A stretch of DNA of 64,000 nucleotides from Spiroplasma phoeniceum (GCA_026239495.1 CP110830.1:124001-188000); one strand, 5' to 3'; shown: positions 43,504 through 54,485, counted from the first letter of the stretch. Translations and numbers: made by a program. The notes: generated by a model not told the origin, from the sequence alone.

Positions 43504-44650
43504 AATATATTGTTAAAGCAACCTCACCCGCAACCGATAAAGGAACAATTTTAACTGCTAAAAAAACATCAGAACTATAAGAAAAAGGTAATAATTGACC
43601 TTTTTTAACAGCCTTAGTTTCAAATTTAGATAATATTTTTTTAGTTTTATCAGTAATTTTACTAATTACTTTTTGTTTAATAGTAATTATTTGTTTTTCA
43701 ATTGGGGCTAATAATTTTTTAGTTACTTTTTGAATATAAAAATTTGGGTTTAAATGATTTAAAATTTTATTTAATTTAATTGGTGTTTGATGAAAAATAT
43801 TTAATAATTTATTATTATATATTTTACTGCCCCTCATTAAATTAGCATTTAATAGTAGATTTTTACCAACACCTTTTTTATGAAGATTAGTCATAATGTT
43901 ATATCACTCATTAGTATTAATTTTACTTATTTTATCAATATTTAATCCATATTCAGACAATCATTTATTAGCATTTTTTTCATTCACGCGTGGTATTTTT
44001 TGAACTAATTTAGGACTTATTTTTTGAATATTTTTCTCAATTTTTAATAAATTATTAATTGTTTCTAAATTAGAAAATTTAAAACCTTTATAAAAATCAT
44101 TTCGGGCTAATTTTCCAATTGTATATAATAAAGTTTCATTATTAGCCTGCTTTGTAAAATCAAATATTAATTTAGAATATAAAATCTTTTTACCTGTAAC
44201 TTGCCTTACAACATCTTCTAAATTATTAGCAGTTATTACACCTAATTTTTCAAGTAGTTTAGTTTCTTTTGCTAATTTTAAAATTCTAGTTGTGCGAGCA
44301 GCACGCGTTAATTTACCAATTCCACCAATTGCTGGTAACAAATTTAAGGCAGTACTTTTTGCTGTCACTTCTGATGTTAATTTATCGTATATTTGATTTA
44401 TGGCAAAATCGGTTGCTGTTTCTACACCAAAGGAGATAAAGGCTGCGGCAAAATTAGATAATCCCGCACCAAAACCAACAGCCGAAGCAATCCCACCAGT
44501 TAAAACCGATAAACCAAGGGCTAAAAATTGAATTCCTAAAAATTCTAATAACTGTAAAACAAAACTTTTTTCTTGTTGTTGGATTGACAATCTAGTTGGA
44601 TTTTTTTTAACAGCATAAATAAGGGCTGTTTTAGATGTTCCAATTGGCAT
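43502..44650 (-). CDS. phage structural-type protein, 3' end cut by IS5
   Basis: About 382 residues from ATG 44,650 (MPIGTSKTALIYAVKKNPTR), continuous with TGA-Trp. It has a hydrophobic glycine/alanine-rich region (LALGLSVLTGGIASAVGFGA, about residues 45-80) and then a long basic helical region. The stop TAG at the end comes from the IS5 border, so the natural C-terminus is missing. It follows the capsid-like gene; a membrane-active internal or tail-related protein is plausible. Family not recognised. Confidence 0.55.
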
Positions 44651-44660
44651 ATCTATCAAA

Positions 44661-44685
44661 CGAAAAAGTACTATTTTTTAGTACT
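44661..44685 (-). terminator. hairpin after the capsid-like gene
   Basis: The inverted repeat AGTACTA/TAGTACT is followed on the minus strand by CTTTTTCG, just after the stop of the capsid gene. It could end or attenuate its transcript. Confidence 0.5.
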
Positions 44686-44686
44686 A

Positions 44687-45913
44687 TTAAGAATTTTTAA
44701 TTTTAACATCAATCGGATTTGTTTGACCAGTAGCGTTGTTTTTACCTTCAATTTGAACTTCAACAGTTTTATCATTTGTAATATTAATTGGTCAATCTTC
44801 ACCTTTACTTTCAATAAAGTAATCAAAATCACTTTCAGTTAAAGAACTATTTACTGCTTTTACTGCTTTTAAAACAACAGTTTTAAATTGTGGTTTTAAC
44901 TGTTCTGGTGTTGCTTTTGTTGGGTCTGTAACATGTATAGTTGGTTTATCTATTTTATTAATTTTACTAATATCAATTTTTGTAACAATATGTTTAATAA
45001 TTCCCTTAGGTTCAACTACTGCTCCACCTAAATATAAAACTCTTTCCATAATCAAAGTATTACCCATACCAGTGCCTAATGCAGCAGCACCAACTCTTAA
45101 TTGGGTGTGGTCTTTTTTGCGTAAAATAAGGGGGTCATATTTTTTACTAAATTTAAAGGCAATTGCATTAACACCATCTGGTAATAGAGTAATTGTTCCT
45201 TCTGAACCATCTTTATTGATAATTGGTAATTTTTTAGGAACCATATAGTATGTTGTTCCTTCAACAGTTTTCATTGCTCCACTTGTTGCAATTACACTAT
45301 TTATTTGGTCATTTGCTCCAAGTTGTAACTGTAATTTATTACGAATTCCACGAATAAAATCAGCCGAACCCAATACAACTGTTTCTGATGGAGTAAAGCC
45401 ATTTTCATATATTTTATCCATAATTTCATCATGAATTTGTAAAGCATTTGTATCATCTACTTTTTGTCCTTGAATAGTTGTAACTGTTTCTTTATTAATA
45501 ATTTCTAAAATTTTATTGCGTTTATAGGCAACCTCAGTATCCATTGCTTGCTCAATATCGGCCGCCCAAAGATTAGGATTAAAATCACTTTCTACAGGGT
45601 CTAATTTACGAGCAAAAGTTAAAATTGTATCTAATTCAACAGTTCCATCTTCAAATTTTACTTCAGTGTAGTTTAAAAGACTATCATCGGTATTAAATAC
45701 TTTTCCATCTTTTCCTAAACCCTCATTATATTGAATATTTTTCTTTCTTTTATATGTTAAACCAAATTTATTTGCTTCTTTTCACGCAAATAAAGCTTCT
45801 CAACTAAATTTTTGTTGATAAGTTTGTAAATATCATTGTTCAAATGTTTCTCGATCTCTTTGTGTTGCTTGATTAGCAATATCTCCGAAAATTCTTTGTG
45901 GGTTTTGTGCCAT
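44687..45913 (-). CDS. phage major-capsid-like protein with C-terminal accessory domain
   Basis: A 408-residue protein, continuous with TGA-Trp, starting MAQNPQRIFGDIANQATQRD after a GAAGG ribosome-binding site. The first 310 residues resemble phage coat proteins in organisation (capsid gene directly after a scaffold gene; SETVVLGSADFIRGIRNKLQ, DGVNAIAFKFSKKYDPLI). The last 97 residues (from KIDISKINKIDKPTIHVTDP) form a separate domain also found in the second capsid-like gene at 54,491. That domain's spacing of motifs (DIS, DP.K.T, SDF, ATGQ) recalls the repeat domain of spiralin, the main spiroplasma surface lipoprotein. Capsid identity is inferred from context. Confidence 0.65.
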
Positions 45914-45930
45914 AATTTACTTCCTTCTTT

Positions 45931-46389
45931 CTATTTATTAAATACATTGTCTGTATCTAAAATATTGTTTTCTTTGTTTTCTACTTTTTGTACGCCGCCA
46001 GTGTTAACTGTTTGTACCTTAATTAATTCATCATAAACACTTTGCAATTGTGTTTTAATGATTTCAATATCATCAGTAATATCATAAGACTTTAATAAAA
46101 CATTTTTAAAGTCTTCATTATCAGTTAAAGAATTAATAAAATCAATTACTTCAATTTGTTTTAGTTGAATTGTTTGTTGTTCAATTTGTGAAGTTAATTC
46201 AGTATTTTTTGTTTGTAGTTCGTTGATTTGCTGATTACTATTTTCTAAATTACTTGTATTAAATTCTTCAACTTCAACAGTATTTTCTAAAATAATTTCA
46301 GCAGTTTTAATATCTAAACTACCATCTTCATTTTTAATAGGTTCGTTATTTTCATCTATAAGAACATATTTTACATTTTTTACTGCCAT
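45931..46389 (-). CDS. phage scaffold-like protein
   Basis: A 152-residue acidic protein (MAVKNVKYVLIDENNEPIKN) with a central coiled coil rich in Gln, Glu and Asn (NQQINELQTKNTELTSQIEQ, about residues 50-80). It lies 17 bases upstream of the capsid-like gene. Size, acidity, coiled coil and position match phage scaffolding proteins, which shape the procapsid and are then lost. AGGAGG precedes the ATG. Confidence 0.65.
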   Translation of the reverse strand: MAVKNVKYVLIDENNEPIKNEDGSLDIKTAEIILENTVEVEEFNTSNLENSNQQINELQTKNTELTSQIEQQTIQLKQIEVIDFINSLTDNEDFKNVLLKSYDITDDIEIIKTQLQSVYDELIKVQTVNTGGVQKVENKENNILDTDNVFNK

Positions 46390-46412
46390 CGTTTTTCCTC
46401 CTATTTTTTAAG

Positions 46413-46799
46413 TTATTTATTTGTTCTTTTTCTAATCGCTTTTTGTATAATTTCAAAACTATCTACTCTAAAAGACAAAAAATATCGTTTAGTTTTTATA
46501 TTTAATTGATTAAATACTGAGCCTTTAATTTTTATCTCATCATCTTTTTTTAATTTCAAAAACTCAATTAAAACAGATGGATTATATATTGATAATGTTG
46601 AGTAATTTAATCCTTCTCACTGACATTTAGCCGAACAAGCATCAACTTCAACACCGCCAGCAACCAGTGCCTTAATCTTGGTTTTAATCGGATTTTCATG
46701 TAATCTAACAGTTAATTCTAATTTATTAACTCTTTTATTTTTTGTTTTAGGTTTATTAGTTATTGGTTCTTTGGATAAATTACTTTTTAGTTGTGTCAA
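46413..46799 (-). CDS. phage-associated small protein, possible OB-fold
   Basis: A 128-residue protein starting at TTG 46,799, placed 8 bases after AGGAG; no ATG is available. A basic N-terminus (KPKTKNKRVNKLELTVRLHE) precedes alternating hydrophobic strands ending DEIKIKGSVFNQ and RYFLSFRVDSFEII, which suggests a small beta-barrel. It overlaps the end of the preceding RuvC-like gene by 20 bases. A DNA-binding role is possible but not shown. Confidence 0.5.
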
Positions 46800-47082
46800 T
46801 TTTATCAACTCCTTTTGCTAAAAAATATTGTAAATGTTTTCAAGCATCGTGTTCGTGCTCTGTCATTTTAATATTTCCTTTATAAAAATAATTTTTCTTA
46901 ATAACTGGCGATTGTAAAACATAATTTAAATTAAATAGATATTTACATAAAACTTTTAAACCACCAATAAATTTAGGAGTAGATAATGGATTTTTTATTT
47001 TTAAACCTTTGTGAAGTTGATAATCTTCAATTATTAAAATAACTTTATTTAAATAAGAACAAATTTTATTTTTAAATTCATT
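46780..47082 (-). pseudogene. RuvC-like resolvase C-terminal fragment, cut by IS5
   Basis: About 100 residues remain. The pattern FIGGLKVLCKYLFNLNYVLQ followed by a C-terminal MTEHEHDAWKHLQYFL recalls phage RuvC-type Holliday junction resolvases, whose last catalytic acid sits in a similar H..DA..H motif. The N-terminus with the first acidic residues is missing because the IS5 copy at 47,083 cuts it. Confidence 0.45.
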
Positions 47083-48152
47083 AGACTTCTTGCATAACCC
47101 ATTAAAATAATTTCAAATATTTGTAAAAAGGGGTTAATATAAAATTATAATTTTAATTAATTATGTCTTTTATTTAAAAATTTAATATTTTGTCACAACG
47201 AAAAATTATTTTATTATTCAAATTTGTTAATTTTAAATAAATCTTTTATGATAACTATAATAATTGTAAATTATAAATTGAAGCAATTAAATTAAATCTT
47301 AAACTAAATCGTTTTCTACGATTTCTATATTTTTCTGTAATAATTTTAAATTTTTTAAGAATAGCAAAAATATTTTCAATAATAATTCTTATTTTTGAAA
47401 CTAGTCTATTATGTTGTTTTTGTTCTTTATTTAAATGTTTTTTCTTAGTTTTCTTTGTGGGCATTATAACATTATTGTGAATTTTTTGTATTCCTTGATA
47501 ACCACTATCAACTATTAATTTGGTATTTTTTAAAATTGCGATTTTTGATTCTTTAAATAAAGCATAATCATGTTTTTTTCCAAGCGAAAAACTTGTTGCA
47601 ATAATTTTTTTGGTTTCTTGTTCGATAATTACTTGTGTTTTAATAGTGTGTTTTTTCTTTTTACCAGAATAAGATTGTTTTTGTCTTTTTTTGGGCGTTG
47701 GATTGGGGTTTTGGTAACATCAATAATAATAGTTTTATCATTAAAATAATCATTTATTAGTACTTTTTTACCAGCAACTTGCTGAAAATCAGGGTGTTTA
47801 ATTAAAATATCTTCAATTCACTTGATATTGCGATAACAATTAGCTTCACTAATTCCGAAATTTTTTCCAAGATGAAAATAAGTTCGATATTCTCGTCAAT
47901 ACGATAAAGTCATCAATAATCGATTTTCTAGTGATAATTTATTAGCTTTGCCACCTTTTTTAAATTTTTCTATTTCAGCTACTTGTAAAATATCTAACAT
48001 TTTATTAAAAATATCTTGTTTTATTCCTGTTAATCTTAATCATTCTTTATCATTAATATTTTTAAATTCATCAAATTTCATAATTTAATATCCTCATAAA
48101 TTATATTTTATAATAATATTTTAATAATAAAACCAGGTATCGCAAGAAGTCT
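47083..48152 (-). mobile_element. IS5-family subfamily A copy, intact
   Basis: A 1,070-bp element with perfect ends and ATT duplication at 47,080-47,082 and 48,153-48,155. It entered a pre-existing fusion between phage DNA and an IS3 element. Confidence 0.92.
47255..48081 (-). CDS. IS5-family transposase (frameshift-fused)
   Basis: The 827-nt coding region has an intact A7 slip site. One change stands out: Lys replaces Glu in the DVTETPIQ segment near the first catalytic Asp, which may lower activity. Confidence 0.82.
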
Positions 48153-48567
48153 ATTAATCTTTGTTTTTGTTTTTGGAATAGATTCAAGCTTTTTTAAAAT
48201 ATTATTTTCTGCTTTTATTTGTTCATTTTCTTTTGTTAATAAATATATAGTTTCATCATGCGTATTATTAAAATTGGCATTTTTTAATATATGTTCGTTT
48301 ATCAAATTTTTTATCTTTATTGAAAAAATTAATTCACCTAGAAATAGTTGCAGTACTTATTTCATATTCTTTAGATATTAAAGATATTGATTTATTATAT
48401 TCGTAATATTCGTTAATAATTTTAGTTTTAAATTCAATATCATGATCTTTTGCCCCTTTATTTTTACCCCTTGCCATATAAAAAATGTTTCTCCTAACTT
48501 TATATATTTAATAATAACCTAGAAAGGTTTTTTATTTCATATTCTCAGTTAAAAGAAAAATTGTACA
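48153..48567 (-). mobile_element. IS3-family element (type 2), 5' part only
   Basis: The outer end reads TTGTACA at about 48,567. An AGGAG-containing leader and orfA follow, MARGKNKGAKDHDIEFKTKI with the HTH SISLISKEYEISTATISRW. A frameshift near 48,310 separates the second half (NTHDETIYLLTKENEQIKAE). orfB is absent; the element stops at a junction with phage sequence now occupied by an IS5 copy. Confidence 0.8.
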
Positions 48568-48649
48568 ACTTTTTCCTAGTTTGTTTTTAGTTGGTAAATA
48601 ATTTATTAATTTTAACTTGCATTTTAAAAGTAAACTTTATATTATTATT

Positions 48650-48812
48650 TTAACAACTTTAAAAAGCAATTTTGGTACGGGAATTAGGTGTGAATTCTAG
48701 GCTGTCCCAGCAACTTTAAAGTGTATGAAAGCTAACATCATTCCATTGAGAAAATATTTCTTGAGAAGGAATAGTTAGTAAAGCGAAACTAAGCAAGTAG
48801 ACCGATCTAAAA
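48650..48812 (+). promoter_or_regulatory. cobalamin-type riboswitch
   Basis: The segment contains GGTACGGGAATTAGGTG, GAATTCTAGGCTGTCCCAGC and AACT, closely matching the conserved core of the B12 aptamer. A GAGAAGG element lies near 48,773. A B12-box-like AAGCAAGTAGACCGATC at 48,791-48,807 matches the consensus at about 14 of 17 positions. Next on the same strand is a decayed deoD about 400 bases on, then a nucleoside kinase. B12 use is not expected in mollicutes, so regulation by this element is uncertain. Confidence 0.72.
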
Positions 48813-49218
48813 AGCGCTGGTAAATATCAATTCTGCACTTATAGTTATTACCTATGGGATTATATGATTAATTATTTATTAGTGAAAACTATTAAATAAT
48901 AATTTGAAAGACATCAAAAATCGTTTTTTAGTTGTTAATTTAAAGCATTAATACTATCAAAAAGTATTATTTAAAAGATAATAAATAATAAAATTAATTA
49001 ATAATTAAGCTTAATAGCATTTGATTTAAAATCGTTTTATTTTTGCTATTGTCTTAAACTATTAATTAAAATAATCGTAGAAATTAAACTTCATTTATGT
49101 GGATATTTAACAATATTCTTTTTCATGTTATTTAAATATCCTTACTTTTTAAATAAAAATAGCATTGATATGTATTTATTTGTAATTAAATTAAGCGGAA
49201 AAAGAGAGGATTAAAAAA
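48813..49218 (+). other. gene-free stretch between riboswitch and deoD
   Basis: No open frame of note. An inverted repeat ATTATTTATTAG/CTATTAAATAAT lies at about 48,872-48,903 and could be the riboswitch expression platform, although no T-run follows. A second repeat AATAGCA/TGCTATT lies near 49,013-49,050. The original target gene may have been lost here. Confidence 0.5.
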
Positions 49219-49929
49219 ATGACACCACATATTAATGCCAAAAAATAAGAAATTGCAAAAGTTGTTTTAATGCTGGGAGGCCCATTACGGGCAAAAAACG
49301 TTGCTGAGAAATATTTAACAAATTTAAAATTAGTAAATGAAGTTCGAAATATGTTAATGTATAAGTGAAAATATAAAAACATTGAGGTAACAATTGCCGG
49401 AAGTGGAATGGGTTGTTCAAATATTGGAATTTATTAATAGGAATTATTTAAGTTTTATGATGTTGATTATATTATTATAATTGATTCAGCTGGAAGTTAT
49501 AATCCAAATATAAAGTTTATGATTTCTTTAATGTTCGTGAAGCATTTGGCGAAAGTAATTATGCAAAAATTTCAGCTAATATTGATAGTAATTTAATTGC
49601 TGCAAGTGAAAAATTATTTAATGAAATTGAAACCGCAGCACAAGCAAAAGTAATTAAAAATCACACGGGAATTGTTCATGCAGCAGATGTTTTTTACTGT
49701 TATGATAATTCATTAGACCTTACTTATACTCATAAGTTAGATGTTGTTGAAATGGAATCATATGCTTTGTTTACTAATGCAATTGTTACGCAAAAAACAT
49801 GCAGCAACATTATTAACAATTTCTGACCATCCTGTAACTAAAGAAGTTAATACAGCATTGGAACGCCAAAATAATTTTATGACAATGGTTGAATTAGCGT
49901 TAGATACTGCTATTCAATTAATGGGTTAA
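49219..49929 (+). pseudogene. deoD: purine nucleoside phosphorylase DeoD, degraded
   Basis: DeoD splits purine nucleosides into base and (deoxy)ribose-1-phosphate. The start MTPHINAKK follows GAGAGGA; IAGSGMGCSNIGIY, YDVDYIIIIDSAGSYNP, DVVEMESYALF and LLTISDHPV are recognisable. TAA occurs after codon 9 and near 49,435, and there are frameshifts near 49,515 and 49,790. It lies 19 bases ahead of the intact nucleoside kinase, so the two were probably one purine-salvage operon. Confidence 0.88.
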
Positions 49930-49948
49930 AAATGAAAGGAGCGATAAA

Positions 49949-50572
49949 ATGAAAATTGCAGTCTTTGGAACCGTTGGGGCAGGAAAAACAAAAGTTAGTG
50001 AAGAATTATGTAAACAATTAAACTATAATTTATTTAAAGAACCATTAGAAGAAAATCCATATTTTAAAGATTTTTACCAAGATATGGAAGGATTTGCATT
50101 TAAAATGCAAATTTATATGTTAACAACAAGAATTGAGCAATTTTTCAACATTGATAATTTAGAGGATACTGTTTTTGACCGCACAATTTTAGAAGACCCT
50201 GTTTTTGTGCGAGTTTCCCACTTATTAAAAATTATGAATGAAATTGATTTTAAAGTTTATAATCGTTTTTTTCAAAATGTTATTGTTCCAATTTTTAAGA
50301 AAAAGTTAGGCTTTGATGTCATTATTTATTTAAAAGTTTCAACTAAAAAAGCGGTTGAACGAATTAAACAACGTGGGCGTCAATTAGAATTAGAAACCCC
50401 ATATTATTACTGGGAAAAGTTAAATGAACAGTATGAATTTTTATATAATGAATTAAAAAATGATTATAAATTTATTGTTATTGATGCTGACAGTGATGAT
50501 TTTTCAAAAAAAATAAGCATTATTATGCAACATTTATTACCTCTTGATAATAAATTTCCTTGTTTAATTTAA
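49949..50572 (+). CDS. deoxynucleoside kinase (dGK/dAK type)
   Basis: The enzyme phosphorylates deoxynucleosides to dNMPs, essential for mollicutes that salvage DNA precursors. It is 207 residues, typical. Present are the P-loop GTVGAGKTKVSEEL (residues 7-20), the substrate segment EPLEENPYFKDFYQDM, the catalytic DR motif in DTVFDRTILEDPVFV, and the lid RIKQRGRQLE. The start ATG follows AAAGGAGCG. It is undamaged, while deoD just upstream is broken. Preference for dG or dA cannot be read from the sequence. Confidence 0.92.
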   Translation: MKIAVFGTVGAGKTKVSEELCKQLNYNLFKEPLEENPYFKDFYQDMEGFAFKMQIYMLTTRIEQFFNIDNLEDTVFDRTILEDPVFVRVSHLLKIMNEIDFKVYNRFFQNVIVPIFKKKLGFDVIIYLKVSTKKAVERIKQRGRQLELETPYYYWEKLNEQYEFLYNELKNDYKFIVIDADSDDFSKKISIIMQHLLPLDNKFPCLI

Positions 50573-50618
50573 AAAATAATTATTATTAATATTTTAATTT
50601 AATAAGGATGAAATTAAA

Positions 50619-50699
50619 ATGAAAAGCACAAATAATAATATAGAAACAAAAAGTTTAAGTAATTTAAGAATTTTAGGAATAGGTCCTATTATTTATAAT
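50619..50699 (+). pseudogene. start of an unknown gene, cut by IS5
   Basis: Twenty-seven codons (MKSTNNNIETKSLSNLRILG, then IGPIIYN) follow an AAGGATG ribosome-binding site and run into the IS5 copy. Across the insertion the frame would soon enter antisense phage sequence, so the host gene had already been truncated at a prophage border. Confidence 0.5.
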
Positions 50700-51769
50700 A
50701 GACTTCTTGCATAACCCATTAAAATAATTTCAAATATTTGTAAAAAGGGGTTAATATAAAATTATAATTTTAATTAATTATGTCTTTTATTTAAAAATTT
50801 AATATTTTGCCACAACGAAAAATTATTTTATTATTCAAATTCGTTAATTTTAAATAAATCTTTTATGATAACTATAATAATTGTAAATTATAAATTGAAG
50901 CAATTAAATTAAATCTTAAACTAAATCGTTTTCTACGATTTCTATATTTTTCTGTAATAATTTTAAATTTTTTAAGAATAGCAAAAATATTTTCAATAAT
51001 AATTCTTATTTTTGAAACTAGTCTATTATGTTGTTTTTGTTCTTTATTTAAATGTTTTTTCTTAGTTTTCTTTGTGGGCATTATAACATTATTGTGAATT
51101 TTTTGTATTCCTTGATAACCACTATCAACTATTAATTTGGTATTTTTTAAAATTGCGATTTTTGATTCTTTAAATAAAGCATAATCGTGTTTTTTGCCAA
51201 GTGAAAAACTTGTTGCAATAATTTTTTTGGTTTCTTGTTCGATAATTACTTGTGTTTTAATAGTGTGTTTTTTCTTTTTACCAGAATAAGATTGTTTTTG
51301 TCTTTTTTTGGGCGTTGGATTGGGGTCTCGGTAACATCAATAATAATAGTTTTATCATTAAAATAATCATTTATTAGTGCTTTTTTACCAGCAACTTGCT
51401 GAAAATCAGGGTGTTTAATTAAAATATCTTCAATTCACTTGATATTGCGATAACAATTAGCTTCACTAATTCCGAAATTTTTTCCAAGATGAAAATAAGT
51501 TCGATATTCTCGTCAATACGATAAAGTCATCAATAATCGATTTTCTAGTGATAATTTATTAGCTTTGCCACCTTTTTTAAATTTTTCTATTTCAGCTACT
51601 TGTAAAATATCTAACATTTTATTAAAAATATCTTGTTTTATTCCTGTTAATCTTAATCATTCTTTATCATTAATATTTTTAAATTCATCAAATTTCATAA
51701 TTTAATATCCTCATAAATTATATTTTATAATAATATTTTAATAATAAAACCAGGTATCGCAAGAAGTCT
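50700..51769 (-). mobile_element. IS5-family subfamily A copy, intact
   Basis: A 1,070-bp element with perfect ends and AAT duplication at 50,697-50,699 and 51,770-51,772. It sits at the border between the nucleoside-kinase region and a prophage block. Confidence 0.92.
50872..51698 (-). CDS. IS5-family transposase (frameshift-fused)
   Basis: The 827-nt coding region has the A7 slip site and DVTETPIQ. Both frames are open and no damaging change was seen. Confidence 0.85.
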
Positions 51770-51775
51770 AATGTC

Positions 51776-52240
51776 TTAAATGGTCTTTTTTCATTTTGAT
51801 TTATCAATTCAAATAATGATTAAAGAAATTATTAAAGTAATTAAAGGTAATATTGTAAATACTAATCCCATTTTAGATATTTTTAATCTTGGTATATCAA
51901 TTTTCATATCAACTTTTGGTTTACCAGCAGCAACAAATATACCTTAAATTCCGTGTGTAAATAAAGGTGTTAGTAAAATAGCAACTCCATTATCTCAATA
52001 TTGACCACAATTATATCAATTAATATTATCTTTTATTGCATTAATCATACCATATTCTAATCAACAATTTAATGCTAAAAATATCAATGTATAAAAAATA
52101 ATCACTCAACTACAAATTTTATATTTTATTTCTCATTCTCTAATATCTTTATGAGTTCAATTATAATTTGGAATAGGGTCTTTTTTAAATCAATTTCAAG
52201 GCAAGGCATCCTTTAATCAAGTTGTTTTATCTTGTTTCAT
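51776..52240 (-). pseudogene. holin-like phage membrane protein with one nonsense codon
   Basis: About 154 codons starting MKQDKTTWLKDALPWNWFKK after an AAGGAG ribosome-binding site. Three to four membrane helices (SWVIIFYTLIFLALNC, VAILLTPLF, MGLVFTILPLITLITSLIII in approximate reading) and a basic tail WIDKSKWKKTI. A TAA near 51,943 interrupts the middle. It is the last gene of the phage block, after the fibre-like gene, where holins are often found. Confidence 0.5.
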
Positions 52241-52256
52241 TAATTTAATCTCCTTC

Positions 52257-53558
52257 CTAACTTACTTTTTTTCTTTCAATAAACATAAATTCCAAAGTTC
52301 TAAATTTTGCTGGACCATTAACTCCAATATTAATCACAATCCATCAGGATTAATAGATAATGCTAAACATGCACTATTAACAACTATTTGATCATATATA
52401 ACACCTATTGTTTGTATAAAAATATGCCTTGTTTGCAACATCCCTTGACTTTTTAAATATCCTTTGCTATATTCTCTTGATGCTCAAATTCTATAAATAT
52501 AATTTTCTTTATCAAAATTAGGAATATTATATCCAGTTTGACCAACTATAAAATCACTAGTATCAACAATTTCTCAATCATTACCAGCATTAATAGATAT
52601 ATCGCCACTGCCTAATAATGAACTACTATTAATAGTTTTAATATTTGTTCCACTTATTAATTTATCTTGTTTAGTATTAATTATTCTGTTCATATTTTCT
52701 ATTGCAAAATTAAATCCAGATATAGATAAATCTAATTTTTTTGATGTTTTTACAATATATTTGCCATTTTCTTTATCAATATAATCTTTATTCAAATCAC
52801 TATCTTTAATAACATCTGATGGAATTTCACCACCTTGTTTTGCTTTTCAAACATTATTATCAAAATAAATAGTATCATTATCAAATGGAACAATCATTTT
52901 AATATATTCTTTATAATAAATTTTACTAAAATCATTAACAGTTGGATAAGTAATATTTATTGAATTATCTGTTTATAATCGTTATTTTAATCAAAATAAT
53001 AATGTTGGATAAAAAGTTTTTTTACTAATATGCTTATATTCTTATTCTCAAAGATTAGCATAATTATCTAAACTATAATTATATGGTCTATCAACGGTTT
53101 TACTAGATATAATATCAATTATTTCACCTGCTAATTTTAAAGCATTTTTAACATCACGAGTAATATTTTGATTTGCTTCAGAGTCATTAGTTTGAGAATA
53201 AGCAACTCCACCCTGGTAAAAATGAAGCACTACCAGTTAAATCATTAACTCCTTTGGGTAAATATCAATTTATAACCGCTAATAAACAGGCAGATTGAAT
53301 ATAACTTAATCATTTATCATATTGAATTAAACCAGTATTATCTTTTTTTACTCAGTGAAATAAATATTTTTTATTTATTTTATCTAAAATTGTCCCACCT
53401 GATAATCTATCCATTCATAAAATAGTTTTTAAAATAGCATTATAAATTAAATTATCATTATAAGAAGATTGTTTTCTATCATTAATGGGTTGTCAAAGTT
53501 TACTTTCTTTCACATCTTCAACTTTTATAAATAACAAATTACTTAAATTATTTTCCAT
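52257..53558 (-). pseudogene. phage tail-fibre or baseplate-like protein, broken
   Basis: A gene of about 430 codons starting MENNLSNLLFIKVEDVKESK after GAGGTG. Its middle carries the motif ISGTNIKTINSSSLLGSGDI, common in tail fibres and adsorption proteins of Gram-positive phages. The frame is lost near 53,225, at TAA codons near 52,970, and near 52,335, after which the natural end GVNGPAKFRTLEFMFIERKK is readable in another frame. Host binding is the likely role. Confidence 0.65.
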
Positions 53559-54485
53559 ATAAAACACCTCTTAATTGATTGCGATATTTATTTTTTAAAT
53601 TACTCGGCTTATAACTATTAATTTTTCTTTGTACTTTTTTAATTTTTTTAATAGTTTGATTATTTTTGTAAAACATATTTTTAACTGGTGTTTTATATAA
53701 ATCCTTAATATTTTTAACATCACTTCGGCGTTCACGATACCATTTTTATTATTAATTTCACCAGCAAAATTAAAATTAAAATGTCCAATTTTTAAATTAT
53801 TAATAAACTTTTTAATTTGATTTAATTTTTGAACTGTTGGTAATGTTAATTTAGTAGTTCTTTTGGTGTGTTTTTCTTTTAATGCTTGCGGTAATCGTTT
53901 TTTAATATAATTTCTTAAATGACTAGGTAATAATTTTCTTAATCAATAACGTCAAAATAAAGTTCCTACATTAGATACAGCATTACTTAATAATTTTCAA
54001 ATTTCAACTGGAACACCAGGATAAACATATGGACCATAAAATTTCGGATGTTTTGCTGTTTTTTTATATATTAAAATAGTTAAATTACCTGTTAAAGTTA
54101 ACTTATTAGTTATATTAAACACACCACCATCAAGTCAACTACTATTTAAAGGTTGTCAATTAGTATTTAAATAATTTTCATTTTTAAATTGTTCTCTATT
54201 TTTAATATTATTATCTTTTTCTAATTGAATTAATATTTGTTGTATTTCTTTTTTATGACATTTTTTAATTAAATCTAAATAAGTAAATGGATTTAATTAA
54301 TGGTAAATATCTTCAACTTTATTTGTAATTTTATTATATTTATCAGTAATATAATTAATTGGCTTTAATACTTTATTGTGAACTTGATTAACTCTATTAA
54401 TTAAATTTACAAATTTACTTATTAAGGGTTTATTTTCTAAACTAGATACTAATAAAGTTAAAACTCGTAAAATTAGTAAGTTCAT
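53548..54485 (-). pseudogene. phage structural-type protein, broken
   Basis: The frame starts MNLLILRVLTLLVSSLENKP and is interrupted by TAA at 54,297. It continues (LNPFTYLDLIKKCHKKEIQQ, FYGPYVYPGVPVEIWKLLSN) to a frameshift near 53,745, then ends in a basic tail ending NQLRGVLYGK. The stop overlaps the start of the fibre-like gene by 11 bases. It takes the same place after a capsid-like gene as the protein at 43,502-44,650, but the two are not clearly alike. Family not recognised. Confidence 0.55.

Noticed and set aside
45836-46036. Plus-strand frame across the capsid/scaffold boundary
   Set aside because: Antisense to two well-supported phage genes; no ribosome-binding site or family match.
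48660-48820. RNase P RNA or tmRNA considered for the structured region
   Set aside because: Neither the conserved RNase P core nor the tmRNA ends are present; the B12 aptamer core and B12 box fit better.
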